In this document: positions 26,263 through 35,069 of the stretch, piece by piece
Position numbering within the stretch: position 1 is the first letter of the stretch
How the letters are laid out: each line of letters begins with the position of its first letter
Origin: Phycisphaerae bacterium
GTDB lineage: Bacteria; Planctomycetota; Phycisphaerae; UBA1845; JAFGLZ01
NCBI GenBank assembly: GCA_016927755.1
Contig: JAFGLZ010000152.1
Coordinates: 1-64,000, forward strand
Length of the DNA: 64,000 nucleotides
Direction of reading: 5' to 3'
Notes under the pieces: generated by a model
Databases searched by the model: none
What the model was told of the DNA's origin: nothing
Seen by the model: the letters and a program-made list of their open reading frames with translations, nothing else
Translations under genes and position numbers: made by a program

Positions 26263-27747
26263 ATGACGACGGCACAGATCAGCGAAGACGTCATTCGGGA
26301 CGTGGTGCAAGAGGTCCTCACGCAGTTGCGCGGCGGCGGGTCGCCGGCGACGCCGGGGGCGGGTCCAGGCGCTGCGGCGGTGCCGATCGGGGCGTCGTCG
26401 CCGATCGCGGCTCGACCGGCGGCGCCCGCGGGGTCGCACGCCGGCAAGTGGGGGATCTTCAACTGCGTCGACGAGGCGGCGGCGGCGGCCAAGGCGGCGC
26501 AGACCTGGCTGAAGCAGCAGACCATCGCGACGCGCGCCGAGATCGTCCAGACGATCCGCGACGTGGTCCGATCGCGCATCGAAGAGCTCGGCAAGATGGA
26601 GTTCGAGGAGACGAAGATCGGCCGGCTCGACCACAAGTTCGACAAGCTGAAGCTCATCATCGACGCCGTCAGCGGGACGGAGTTCCTGCGGAGCGAGGCC
26701 TACAGCGGCGACGCGGGCCTGACCGTCGTGGAACACGCGCCGTTCGGCGTCATCGGAACCATCACGCCGGTCACGCACGTCATCCCGACGATGTGCTGCA
26801 ACGCGCTGCAGATGATCGCCGCGGGCAACACGCTGGTGATCAACCCGCATCCGAGCGGCATCCGAACGGCGATCTACATCACGCGGCTCTGGAACCAGGC
26901 GATCCACGAGAAGGTAGGCGTCGACAATCTGATCTGCGTGATGGAGAAGCCGACGCTGGAGACGGCCGAGGCGATCTTCACGCACCCCGACATCGCGATG
27001 CTGTGCGTCACGGGCGGGGCGGGCGTGGCCAACGCGGCGATGGCCAGCCGGAAGAAGGCGGTGGTCGCGGGTCCGGGCAATCCGCCCGTCGTCGTCGACG
27101 AGACGGCGGACATCGACCGCGCGGCCCAGAAGATCATCCAGGGCGCCACGTACGACAACAACCTGCTGTGCGTGGCCGAGAAGCAGGTCTTCGCCGTGGC
27201 CAGCATCTTCGACAAGCTCATGAACGCGATGGAGCGGCACGGCGGGTATCGGCTCAGCACGCAGCAGATGGACGCCGTCGGTGCCAAGTGCTTCATCCAG
27301 CAGAACGGCCATCTGGTCCTGAACCGCGACGTGGTCGGAAAGGACGCCCAGGTGCTAGCCGGGATGATCGGCCTGAGCGTTCCGCGGGGCACTCAGATCC
27401 TCTACGGCGAGACGGACGCGAACCACGTGCTGGTTCAGCACGAGCAGATGACGACGGTGATCCCGATCGTTCGCTGCTCGGACGTCGACCAGGCGATCGA
27501 GCTGGCCAGGCAGTCGGAGCACGGCTTCGGCCACACGTGCATCATGCACAGCATGAACGTGGCCAATCTGACGAAGATGGGTCGCGTGATGAACACGACG
27601 CTGTTCTTCAAGAACGGCGCGACGAACGAGGGCGAGGGCTTCGTCAGCTACAGCATCGCCACCCCGACGGGCGAGGGCCCGACGAGCCCGCTGACGTTCA
27701 CGCGGGTGCGGCGATGCATCATGATCGGACATCTGCGGATCATCTGA
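26263..27747 (+). CDS. CoA-acylating aldehyde dehydrogenase (PduP-like)
   Basis: N-terminal targeting-type helix ISEDVIRDVVQEVLTQL + Gly/Pro/Ala linker; GVIGTITPVTHVIPTM, AGPGNPPVVVDETADI, TYDNNLLCVAEKQ. Confidence 0.94.
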   Translation: MTTAQISEDVIRDVVQEVLTQLRGGGSPATPGAGPGAAAVPIGASSPIAARPAAPAGSHAGKWGIFNCVDEAAAAAKAAQTWLKQQTIATRAEIVQTIRDVVRSRIEELGKMEFEETKIGRLDHKFDKLKLIIDAVSGTEFLRSEAYSGDAGLTVVEHAPFGVIGTITPVTHVIPTMCCNALQMIAAGNTLVINPHPSGIRTAIYITRLWNQAIHEKVGVDNLICVMEKPTLETAEAIFTHPDIAMLCVTGGAGVANAAMASRKKAVVAGPGNPPVVVDETADIDRAAQKIIQGATYDNNLLCVAEKQVFAVASIFDKLMNAMERHGGYRLSTQQMDAVGAKCFIQQNGHLVLNRDVVGKDAQVLAGMIGLSVPRGTQILYGETDANHVLVQHEQMTTVIPIVRCSDVDQAIELARQSEHGFGHTCIMHSMNVANLTKMGRVMNTTLFFKNGATNEGEGFVSYSIATPTGEGPTSPLTFTRVRRCIMIGHLRII

Positions 27748-27833
27748 CGGCGAAGGCCTTGCAGGATGCCTCCCGCCGCGCGCGACGGGGTAAGCGGGGA
27801 CGTGGACGTTTGCATTGGAGTTGAAGGCGACGC

Positions 27834-28100
27834 GTGTATCTGGCTCGGGTGATTGGCAACGCGACCTCGACGATCAAGCACGTTTCGCTAACGGGCTGGC
27901 GGATGCTCGTCGTGGCGCCGGTCAAGGCCGAGCGGGACGACCCGCTGCTGGCGATCGACTCGCTGGGAGCCGGTATCGGCGACCTGGTGATCATCAGCAA
28001 CGACGGCAAGGGCGCGCGGGATCTCGTCGGCGACGAGCAGTCTCCGGCGCGATGGACGGTCTTGGGGATCGTGGACGACGAGTCCGAGACGAGGACGTGA
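27834..28100 (+). CDS. BMC-P (EutN/CcmL) shell vertex protein 2
   Basis: MYLARVIGNATSTIKHVSLTGWRMLVVAPV...LAIDSLGAGIGDLVIISNDGKGAR; GTG start. Confidence 0.92.
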   Translation: MYLARVIGNATSTIKHVSLTGWRMLVVAPVKAERDDPLLAIDSLGAGIGDLVIISNDGKGARDLVGDEQSPARWTVLGIVDDESETRT

Positions 28101-28107
28101 GAGGGTC

Positions 28108-28719
28108 ATGGCTCGGGAACTGATCACGGCGACGACGTTGGAGCGACTGGCTCAGGCCGGTCAGCCGATCGTCGTTTCTCGGGATGCCCTGATCACGCCG
28201 GCCGCTCAGGACTGGATGCGGCACACGAACGTTCCCGTGTCGTACCAGGAGGACGGCGGCGGGATCGATGTGGCCTACGGGATCGCCGCGGAGTTCGAGC
28301 AGCCGATGATTCGCTCGACGGCGGCGGCGATCGAGGACGTCGCGGGGCCTTACCGGCGGTTCGAGATGCCGTCGAGCCGAGGACAGGAGTCCCTGGCGAC
28401 GGCGATCGAGCTGTGCGGGGCGATCGCCACGGGCGAGATCGAGCGCGGGATCGTGCTGCACGCGCACCCGGGCACGGTGTGCATCCTGGCCAACAAGCTG
28501 CCGGACGTTCGCGCGATGATCGGGACGTGCTGGCGGGCGGCGGAGTCGGCTTGTCGGGCGGTGGGTCTGAACGTGCTGGCGTTGCAGCCGGGGGTTCAGT
28601 CGTATCACGAGATCAAGCAGATCGCCTCGAAGTTCCTCAAGGCCGAAAGGCGGTCGCTTCCGGCGATCGAGGCGGCGATCCTGGCCGCGGAAAGGAAACG
28701 TCTCGGTGCGGATCGGTAA
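28108..28719 (+). CDS. BMC-associated RpiB/LacAB-like protein
   Basis: C-terminal GIVLHAHPGTVCILANKLPDVRAMIGTCWRAAESACRAVGLNVLALQPGV aligns with the RpiB core; N-terminal LITATTLERLAQAGQPIVVSRDALITPAAQDWM. Confidence 0.75.
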   Translation: MARELITATTLERLAQAGQPIVVSRDALITPAAQDWMRHTNVPVSYQEDGGGIDVAYGIAAEFEQPMIRSTAAAIEDVAGPYRRFEMPSSRGQESLATAIELCGAIATGEIERGIVLHAHPGTVCILANKLPDVRAMIGTCWRAAESACRAVGLNVLALQPGVQSYHEIKQIASKFLKAERRSLPAIEAAILAAERKRLGADR

Positions 28720-28990
28720 GGTCGTCGGACAGATCACGCTGAACCGCTCTTGCGCAAGTTTCCGCGGCGCGCGATTGATGATCGTCCAACCGCACACGAT
28801 GGAGGTCCTTCGGGGTCGGGGGGCCACGTCGGAAGAGACGATCGTCGTTTGGGATGAATTGAGCGCGACCGACGGGGACATCGTCGGATTCAGCGAGGGT
28901 CGCGAGGGGGCGATGCCCTTCACGCCGGCCCGGGTGCCGGTGGACGCGTACTTGTCGTGCATCCTCGACGCGGTGAACGTCCTGGATTAG
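28706..28990 (+). CDS. BMC-P (EutN/CcmL) shell vertex protein 3
   Basis: MRIGKVVGQITLNRSCASFRGARLMIVQP...VVWDELSATDGDIVGFSEGREGAMPF; GTG start, overlaps the upstream ORF. Confidence 0.88.
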   Translation: MRIGKVVGQITLNRSCASFRGARLMIVQPHTMEVLRGRGATSEETIVVWDELSATDGDIVGFSEGREGAMPFTPARVPVDAYLSCILDAVNVLD

Positions 28991-29044
28991 GCGCGGAGGG
29001 CGGGCTCGTGAGCCGCCCGGCCGAGTAGATGATGGAGCGGTGCG

Positions 29045-29938
29045 ATGATCAACGAATACCAGATCAAACAGGAAATCTGCGAGATAGGCCGGCGGATCTA
29101 CGCCAAGGGCTTCGCGGCCGCCAACGACGGGAACATTACCGTCAAGATCAATGACAACGAGGTCCTCTGCACGCCGACGATGGTCAGCAAGGGGTTTCTC
29201 AAGCCGGACGACATCTGCAAGGTGGACATGCGGGGCAATCAGCTCGAGGGTCGCAAGAAGCGGACCAGCGAGATCCTGCTGCACCTCGAGCTGTTCAAGG
29301 ACGATCCGACGATGATGGCGGTCGTTCACTGTCATCCGCCGCACGCGACGGCGTTCAGCATCGCCGGGGAGGATATCCCGTCGTGCGTCCTGCCGGAGGT
29401 CGAGATCTTCCTCGGGATCGTTCCGACGGCCGTGTACGAGAACCCCGGCTGTCAGGAGTTCGCCGACACGATTCGGCCCTTCGTCGGCAAGGCGAACACG
29501 GTCGTGCTGAAGAACCACGGGACGATCAGTTGGGGCCGGACGCTGGAGGAGGCGTACTTCCGAACGGAGATCCTCGACGCGTACTGCCGGATGCTCTACA
29601 TCGCCAAGGGGCTGGGCCGGGTGCAGCGGATCGACGAGTCGCACGTCAAGGGGCTGCTCGAGCTGAAGGAGCAGCTCGGATACGAGGGGGACCCGCGGAA
29701 GATGCAGAACGCGGATCTTTGCGTGAACACGGAGTTCGGTCGCGGGTACAACGGCGGGTCGAACGGGGGCCGGTCCTCGGTCCCGACGACGCAGCATGTG
29801 GTGACGGGCACGACGGCGCAGCCGCCGCAGCCCGCGCCGGCGGCGACGACGCGTCCGAGCGCCGGCGGGTCGGCCCCGGCGAATCTTGAGGCCCTGATCA
29901 AGACGGTTACCGACGAGGTCATGGCCGTATTGAAGTAG
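29045..29938 (+). CDS. Class II aldolase (L-fuculose/L-rhamnulose-phosphate aldolase family) with C-terminal BMC-targeting extension
   Basis: ANDGNITVKINDNEVLCTPTMVSKG, HLELFKDDPTMMAVVHCHPPHATAFS, LKNHGTISWG; Pro/Ala linker then NLEALIKTVTDEVMAVLK. Confidence 0.92.
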   Translation: MINEYQIKQEICEIGRRIYAKGFAAANDGNITVKINDNEVLCTPTMVSKGFLKPDDICKVDMRGNQLEGRKKRTSEILLHLELFKDDPTMMAVVHCHPPHATAFSIAGEDIPSCVLPEVEIFLGIVPTAVYENPGCQEFADTIRPFVGKANTVVLKNHGTISWGRTLEEAYFRTEILDAYCRMLYIAKGLGRVQRIDESHVKGLLELKEQLGYEGDPRKMQNADLCVNTEFGRGYNGGSNGGRSSVPTTQHVVTGTTAQPPQPAPAATTRPSAGGSAPANLEALIKTVTDEVMAVLK

Positions 29939-29982
29939 ACGCTCGCATGGAACGCACCTTCGGGTGAACCAGTGATGGAGGC

Positions 29983-31212
29983 GTGAACGTGGACAAGGCC
30001 CTGGACATCAAGCTGGCCAAGATCAATGCGGACCCCTCGTGCGGGGAGTTCATCATCGCCGACGCGAAGGACCCGGACATGGCCTACGGCATCGCGGCGC
30101 CGGGTCGGTCTCCGGAGCACTACTCGCAGGAGGGCAAGTTCCGCAGCTTGGAAGAGTTCCGGCAGTGCATCCGGGACGTCGTCAAGCAGGGGCTGGTCGA
30201 CATCATGCTCATGTCGGCCCACACGAACAGCATCCTGACGATTCAGGAACGTCTGTTTGACGGCTCGCACGTGACGCCCGCGGCGCGGTGCAACGACACG
30301 ACCGACATCCACTTCGTTCGCAACGGAGCCTACGGGACGCAACCATCGCTGCCGTTTCGCACGGCCACGCTCGATCAGCTCCAGTGCGGCAAGGTCGAAT
30401 GTTCGCCCTCGGAGCGGCTGCTCGGGGCGAACCTGGGCCTCTACAGCATCACGTTCAACAACGACGCGGCGCTCGATCGGCAGACGATCGCGGCCTATCG
30501 CGACTTCCGCATCGAGGCGGAGCGAAAGGGCTTCCGCCACTTCCTGGAGGTCTTCGATCCGAACGCGCTGGCCAGCCCGATCGACGTCGAGCACATCGGG
30601 GCGTTCGTGAACGACAGCATCATCCGGACGCTGGCGGGCGTGCCCGAGACGGCCAGGCCGGTGTTCCTGAAGATGGTCTATCACGGCCCGAAGTTCACCG
30701 AGGAGCTCGTGCATTACGACCCGAAGCTGATCGTGGGCATCCTCGGTGGCTCGAGCGGCACGACATATGACGCGTTCAAGCTGCTCGCCGAGGCGCAGAA
30801 GTACGGCGCGAAGGTCGCCCTGTTCGGGCGGAAGATCAACAACGCCGAGCACCAGCTCGCCTTCATCCAGATGCTCCGCCGGATCGTGGACGGCCAGGTC
30901 GGTCCGGAGGAGGCGGTGGCGGCCTATCACGGCGTGCTCCAGGCGCTGGGCCTCAAGCCGTACCGATCGCTCCAGGAGGACATGCAGCTCACGAATCCGA
31001 CGATGAGCTACGCCCGTTCGGGCTCGCCGAAGGTGCAGGTCAGCATGGCGGGCGGAGCGAGAACCGCGGCCGGGACGATCGCCAAGCCGGCACCCGCGAC
31101 GCGGGCCGTCGTCGACGGCAAGACATGGAACAACGGCGGCCCCGACTTCGCCAGCATGACCAAGGAGGAGCGGCTGGCCTACTACCGGAAGCGCGTTTCG
31201 GGAGGCGGCTAG
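29983..31212 (+). CDS. Uncharacterised BMC-operon barrel protein (DeoC/LacD-like aldolase superfamily candidate)
   Basis: 409 aa, co-directional at the end of the BMC operon; motifs FLKMVYHGPKFTEELVHYDPKLIVGILGGSSGTTYDAFKLL; GTG start. Confidence 0.6.
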   Translation: MNVDKALDIKLAKINADPSCGEFIIADAKDPDMAYGIAAPGRSPEHYSQEGKFRSLEEFRQCIRDVVKQGLVDIMLMSAHTNSILTIQERLFDGSHVTPAARCNDTTDIHFVRNGAYGTQPSLPFRTATLDQLQCGKVECSPSERLLGANLGLYSITFNNDAALDRQTIAAYRDFRIEAERKGFRHFLEVFDPNALASPIDVEHIGAFVNDSIIRTLAGVPETARPVFLKMVYHGPKFTEELVHYDPKLIVGILGGSSGTTYDAFKLLAEAQKYGAKVALFGRKINNAEHQLAFIQMLRRIVDGQVGPEEAVAAYHGVLQALGLKPYRSLQEDMQLTNPTMSYARSGSPKVQVSMAGGARTAAGTIAKPAPATRAVVDGKTWNNGGPDFASMTKEERLAYYRKRVSGGG

Positions 31213-31308
31213 CGCCGGGTGGCGGAATCGTGCCAGGTTCCGCGGCCTGGGAAGCGGGCGGTCCGCCTAGACCACGTCACGGTGTAGACTGTCTTTGGGA
31301 GCCCTCGG

Positions 31309-31929
31309 ATGAAAAGGGACAATCCCTACGACAGTAAGTATGAAGGGCAGGAATACTACTGGGGCAAGAAGCCCTCGGGCATGTGCGAGCGCGTCATCGA
31401 GCTTGTGCGACCACACGGGGATTTCCGCCCTAGATTGCTCGACGCCGGTTGCGGAGAAGGGAGGAACGCCGTCTACTTCGCGCAACACGGTTTTGATGTG
31501 GTGGGTCTTGACGCATCTTTGCCCGGGCTCACCAAGACGAGGCTCCTCGCTGAGGACGCGGCCGTCCGCGTCGAGACCATCCAAGCGGACATCATCAGCT
31601 ATCAGATTGAGGGCAAGTACGACGTCATCTTCTCGACGGGCGCACTGCACTACCTGCCGCCCGAGGCCCGGCAAGAGCGGTTCGCGCATTTCAAGGAGGC
31701 AACCGCCGCCGGGGGCATCAACTCGATGTCAGTCTTCGTCACCAAGCCCTTCATTGCGCGAGCCCCGGATGCCGAACCGACCGCCTTCGCGTATAGGTCG
31801 GGGGAGCTGATGGGGTATTACTGGGACTGGGAAATCGTCCACAGCGCCGAGGAGATCTTCGATTGCATGTCCAGCGGGGTTCCCCATAAGCACGCGGTGA
31901 ATCGCGTCATTGCGCGCCCCCGTGTTTGA
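31309..31929 (+). CDS. Class I SAM-dependent methyltransferase (TehB-like)
   Basis: LLDAGCGEGRNAVYFAQHGFDVVGLDAS; YDVIFSTGALHYLPPEARQERF. Confidence 0.85.
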   Translation: MKRDNPYDSKYEGQEYYWGKKPSGMCERVIELVRPHGDFRPRLLDAGCGEGRNAVYFAQHGFDVVGLDASLPGLTKTRLLAEDAAVRVETIQADIISYQIEGKYDVIFSTGALHYLPPEARQERFAHFKEATAAGGINSMSVFVTKPFIARAPDAEPTAFAYRSGELMGYYWDWEIVHSAEEIFDCMSSGVPHKHAVNRVIARPRV

Positions 31930-31949
31930 GGGGGCAAGTCAGGTGGCGG

Positions 31950-32636
31950 ATGGGTGACCAGACCCGAAGAGCCGAATTGATCGTCTTCGACCTCGACGAC
32001 ACGCTCTACTCCGAGTGGCAGCACGCCTTGAGCGGCTACGCGGCGATCGCCGAGGCCCTGGCCGACGAGCTGCGGGCCGATTTCGATCTCGTCGAGCGAA
32101 TGGTCCATCACTACCGCACGGGCGACCGGATGCGCGTGTTCAACGCGCTCCTGGCCGATCTGGGGCGGACGGACGCCGACGTGCTCGTGCCGAGGATGAT
32201 CGAGATCTACCGGACACACGACGCGGACATTCGTCTCTTCCCGGACGCGGACGCCGTCTTGACCCGGCTCCGCGGCAAGGTCGTTCTTGGCCTGTTGAGC
32301 GACGGCCCCGTCGAGAAGCAGCAGGCCAAGGTCGACAAGCTGGGCCTGGCCGACCGCGTCGATCACGTCGTGCTCACGGGGCGCTGGGGCCGGGAGTTCT
32401 GGAAGCCGCACGAGCGTGGCTACCGATGGCTGGAGGAGGCCTGCGGAGTCTCCGGGCCAGCCTGCGTCTACGTGGGCAACGACGTGTCGAAGGACTTCGT
32501 GGCCCCCAACCGGCTGGGCTGGCGAACGGTGATGGTCGACCGCCCGGAGAACCTGATGAAGCACGCCGCCGCGCCGGGCGGCGAGCCGGGCCACGTCATC
32601 GAGACGCTGGATGCGTTGGAGGCCGTGCTCGGGTAG
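31950..32636 (+). CDS. HAD-superfamily hydrolase
   Basis: LIVFDLDDTLYSE, LLSDGP, KPHERGYRW, CVYVGNDVSKDFVAPNRLGW. Confidence 0.88.
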   Translation: MGDQTRRAELIVFDLDDTLYSEWQHALSGYAAIAEALADELRADFDLVERMVHHYRTGDRMRVFNALLADLGRTDADVLVPRMIEIYRTHDADIRLFPDADAVLTRLRGKVVLGLLSDGPVEKQQAKVDKLGLADRVDHVVLTGRWGREFWKPHERGYRWLEEACGVSGPACVYVGNDVSKDFVAPNRLGWRTVMVDRPENLMKHAAAPGGEPGHVIETLDALEAVLG

Positions 32637-32734
32637 CGCAAAGGGACGATCGGGCTGATACAATGCATGTGGAGGTTGTCGGCTGTACACGGGGACACTG
32701 AGGTCCGTTCGGAACGCATGAGAGGGCCCCATGC

Positions 32735-33067
32735 ATGCAATCTCGATGTGACGTGTCGCGGGTCATAGAGGCGATTCTCGATAGGCTGATCGCCGAGTAT
32801 CAGCCCGAGAAGGTCATCCTCTTCGGCTCGTGCGCGAGAGAAGGCTCTGGATCTCACAGTGACGTTGATCTGCTCATCATCAAGGAGACGGACGAGTCCT
32901 TCATCGACCGTTGGAGCAAGGTGCGTGGCATCGTTTCGGATCCCAACCGGATGGTTGGGCTGGACACATTCGTCCTGACGCCGGATGAGGTCGCGCGTGG
33001 CGTCGCTCGCGGCGATCAGTTCTTGGCCGACGTGCTGGCCAACGGCGAGGTCCTCTATGCCACCTGA
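32735..33067 (+). CDS. Minimal nucleotidyltransferase (MNT) domain protein
   Basis: EKVILFGSCAREGSGSHSDVDLLII: GSxARGxxxxxSDxDL nucleotidyltransferase motif. Confidence 0.88.
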   Translation: MQSRCDVSRVIEAILDRLIAEYQPEKVILFGSCAREGSGSHSDVDLLIIKETDESFIDRWSKVRGIVSDPNRMVGLDTFVLTPDEVARGVARGDQFLADVLANGEVLYAT

Positions 33068-33452
33068 GGAATCCTCATATCCTTCCGACTGGCTCCGGCT
33101 GGCGGATCGCGATCTGCGTCGAGTTGAGAAGCTGCTCGATGCCGGGGATCCGGAGGCCGCCGCTTTCTTCCTGCAACAGGCGTCCGAGAAGCTCCTCAAA
33201 GCCTTTCTTCTGGCCAACGGATGGCAGCTTCAGCGCACACATGATCTCGAGGTCTTGCTGAACGCCGTGCTGGCACACGACGCCTCCGTCGAGCCCTTCC
33301 GAGCCGCCTGCCAGCGGATTACGGCCTACTATCTCATCGAACGCTATCCTCTCATATCGGGTATCCAGTTGACTCTTGAGGAGGTGCGCCGTTCGATGGA
33401 CCAGGTGTTACCGCTCCTGGAGCAGCTCCGAGGCAAGTTGGCAGCGTCGTAG
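33057..33452 (+). CDS. HEPN domain protein
   Basis: WLRLADRDLRRVEKLL...FFLQQASEKLLKAFLLANGWQLQRTHDLEVLLNAV; overlaps the MNT gene. Confidence 0.88.
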   Translation: MPPEESSYPSDWLRLADRDLRRVEKLLDAGDPEAAAFFLQQASEKLLKAFLLANGWQLQRTHDLEVLLNAVLAHDASVEPFRAACQRITAYYLIERYPLISGIQLTLEEVRRSMDQVLPLLEQLRGKLAAS

Positions 33453-33489
33453 GATAGACGCCCCTTCGATCGGTCTCGGCTCTTCGGCC

Positions 33490-34734
33490 TCACTGCGGAG
33501 TGTCCACAACATAGACCGCGCCGGAGACCGCCTTTGTGGCCGGCGACTGCGCCAGGCGGGTCTTGCCGTCCTCGGCGAAGACCTCGAAGTGCCCCTTGAT
33601 CTCGCCGACGATCGGGATGAGTTGGCGATCGGGGCCGAGCGATTGCGTCGGGGCGAGGCGCTTGCCGTCGTCCGTCACGAAGACGACTCGCTTCTGCAGC
33701 CATCGGGCGAAGATGCGATTTCGGTTCAGCCCCGGCACGGCCCCGGCGCCGTAGAGGAACCCCAGCAGCCGATCACCTCGCACCACCCAGCCGACGGCCA
33801 CGATATACCGATCCTGATCGCCGAGATGCGTGACCAGCTCTCGTTCGGGCCCGAACCGCATGCCGTCGTCGGACAACGCGTACCAGAGCCGGTCCGTGTT
33901 CCGGTGGAGGGCCATCAGGTATCGCGGCCTGCCGCCGGCCACGAACTTCTTGACGTCGTTGACGGCGTGAGACGTCTCCAGGCACGTTCCGTCGAACCGG
34001 AATCGCTTGCCGTCCTCACCCGATGCCCGATAGAGCCGGCCGGCGTCCCGCCAGTTGTTGAAGTAGAGATAGTACGTGCCGCCCTCGAAGAAGAGCACGT
34101 TGACGCCGTTGATGTCCGCCTCCTCGTAGGGCGGGTACCCGGTCATCTCGACGATGTCGGACATCCGGGCGGGATAGGGTGCGGGCGAGCCGTTCCAGGT
34201 CCTGCCGTCGGGGCTGTGGAAGGCCGCCGGCTTGTTCTGCTTCTTCAAGTCGGGGTAGACCGTGCACAGCATGTGGTACGACCCGTCGTCGAAGCGGATC
34301 GCGCTGACGTTGCAGGCGTGGATGAACACGCCGTTGCCGATGACGGTGGCGCGATCGCGGAAGTCGAGGAAGTCGTTCGTGACCAGGCTGTAGATCCTGT
34401 CGTTGCCCGTGTCCACGCCGTCCCACGCGCCGTAGAAGACCCGCCAGCCGCTGGGCACTTCGACGATCGACGGGGCGTAGATGTTCCTGAAGACGCCGGA
34501 CCACCGAGGGCGGATCAGGGGCGAGCGGACGTCCGGCAGCCAGTGCAGCGCGCCTTCTTGCCAGAGGCCCGGCTGGAAGGCGCCCGCGGCGACGCCGTGG
34601 ATCTCGATGAAGCCCAGCTCGGCCTGGCCGGGGACCTGCTTGACGACCGGCGGCGTGGGCTCACCGGCAAGGCACGGTGTACCGCTGATGAGTAGTGACC
34701 ATGCAATAGACACCGCACGCGAACGAATGATCAT
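33490..34734 (-). CDS. Secreted five-bladed beta-propeller glycosidase-like protein (GH43/GH130-like)
   Basis: Signal peptide; RNIYAPSIVEVPSGWRVFYGAWDG, YHMLCTV, YLYFNNW repeats. Confidence 0.6.
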   Translation of the reverse strand: MIIRSRAVSIAWSLLISGTPCLAGEPTPPVVKQVPGQAELGFIEIHGVAAGAFQPGLWQEGALHWLPDVRSPLIRPRWSGVFRNIYAPSIVEVPSGWRVFYGAWDGVDTGNDRIYSLVTNDFLDFRDRATVIGNGVFIHACNVSAIRFDDGSYHMLCTVYPDLKKQNKPAAFHSPDGRTWNGSPAPYPARMSDIVEMTGYPPYEEADINGVNVLFFEGGTYYLYFNNWRDAGRLYRASGEDGKRFRFDGTCLETSHAVNDVKKFVAGGRPRYLMALHRNTDRLWYALSDDGMRFGPERELVTHLGDQDRYIVAVGWVVRGDRLLGFLYGAGAVPGLNRNRIFARWLQKRVVFVTDDGKRLAPTQSLGPDRQLIPIVGEIKGHFEVFAEDGKTRLAQSPATKAVSGAVYVVDTPQ

Positions 34735-34813
34735 CTCGTATCCTCTCGCTGGTCCTGGAGCCGCCGCTAATCGTAGCCTCTCCTGGGCTTTTCCTCTACA
34801 CGCCACCGCGCGG

Positions 34814-34819
34814 TATAAT
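34814..34819 (+). promoter_or_regulatory. Putative -10 element upstream of the second hicBA
   Basis: TATAAT 8 bp before ATG; no convincing -35. Confidence 0.3.
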
Positions 34820-34826
34820 GCGCATC

Positions 34827-35069
34827 ATGATGAAATACCACATCGTATTGCGGCCCGAGCCGGAGGGCGGCTTCACCGTTACGGTGCCTGCGCTTCCCGG
34901 TTGTGTGACTTGGGGCAAGACCGTCAAACAGGCTAGAAGGATGGCAAGGGATGCCATCGAGGCCTATCTGGAGAGCCTCGCCAAACACGGTGAGGCTATT
35001 CCGCATGACGATGACGTCCTCAACACTACGGTCGACGTGAGTCCTCCCGCGGACGCGATCCATGCCTAG
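34827..35069 (+). CDS. hicB: HicB-family antitoxin (second module)
   Basis: MKYHIVLRPEPEGGFTVTVPALPGCVTWGKTVKQARRMARDAIEAYLESL. Confidence 0.9.
   Translation: MMKYHIVLRPEPEGGFTVTVPALPGCVTWGKTVKQARRMARDAIEAYLESLAKHGEAIPHDDDVLNTTVDVSPPADAIHA

Noticed and set aside
31213-31308. Terminator after the BMC operon (ggcggtccgcc)
   Set aside because: Stem has essentially no loop and no U-tract
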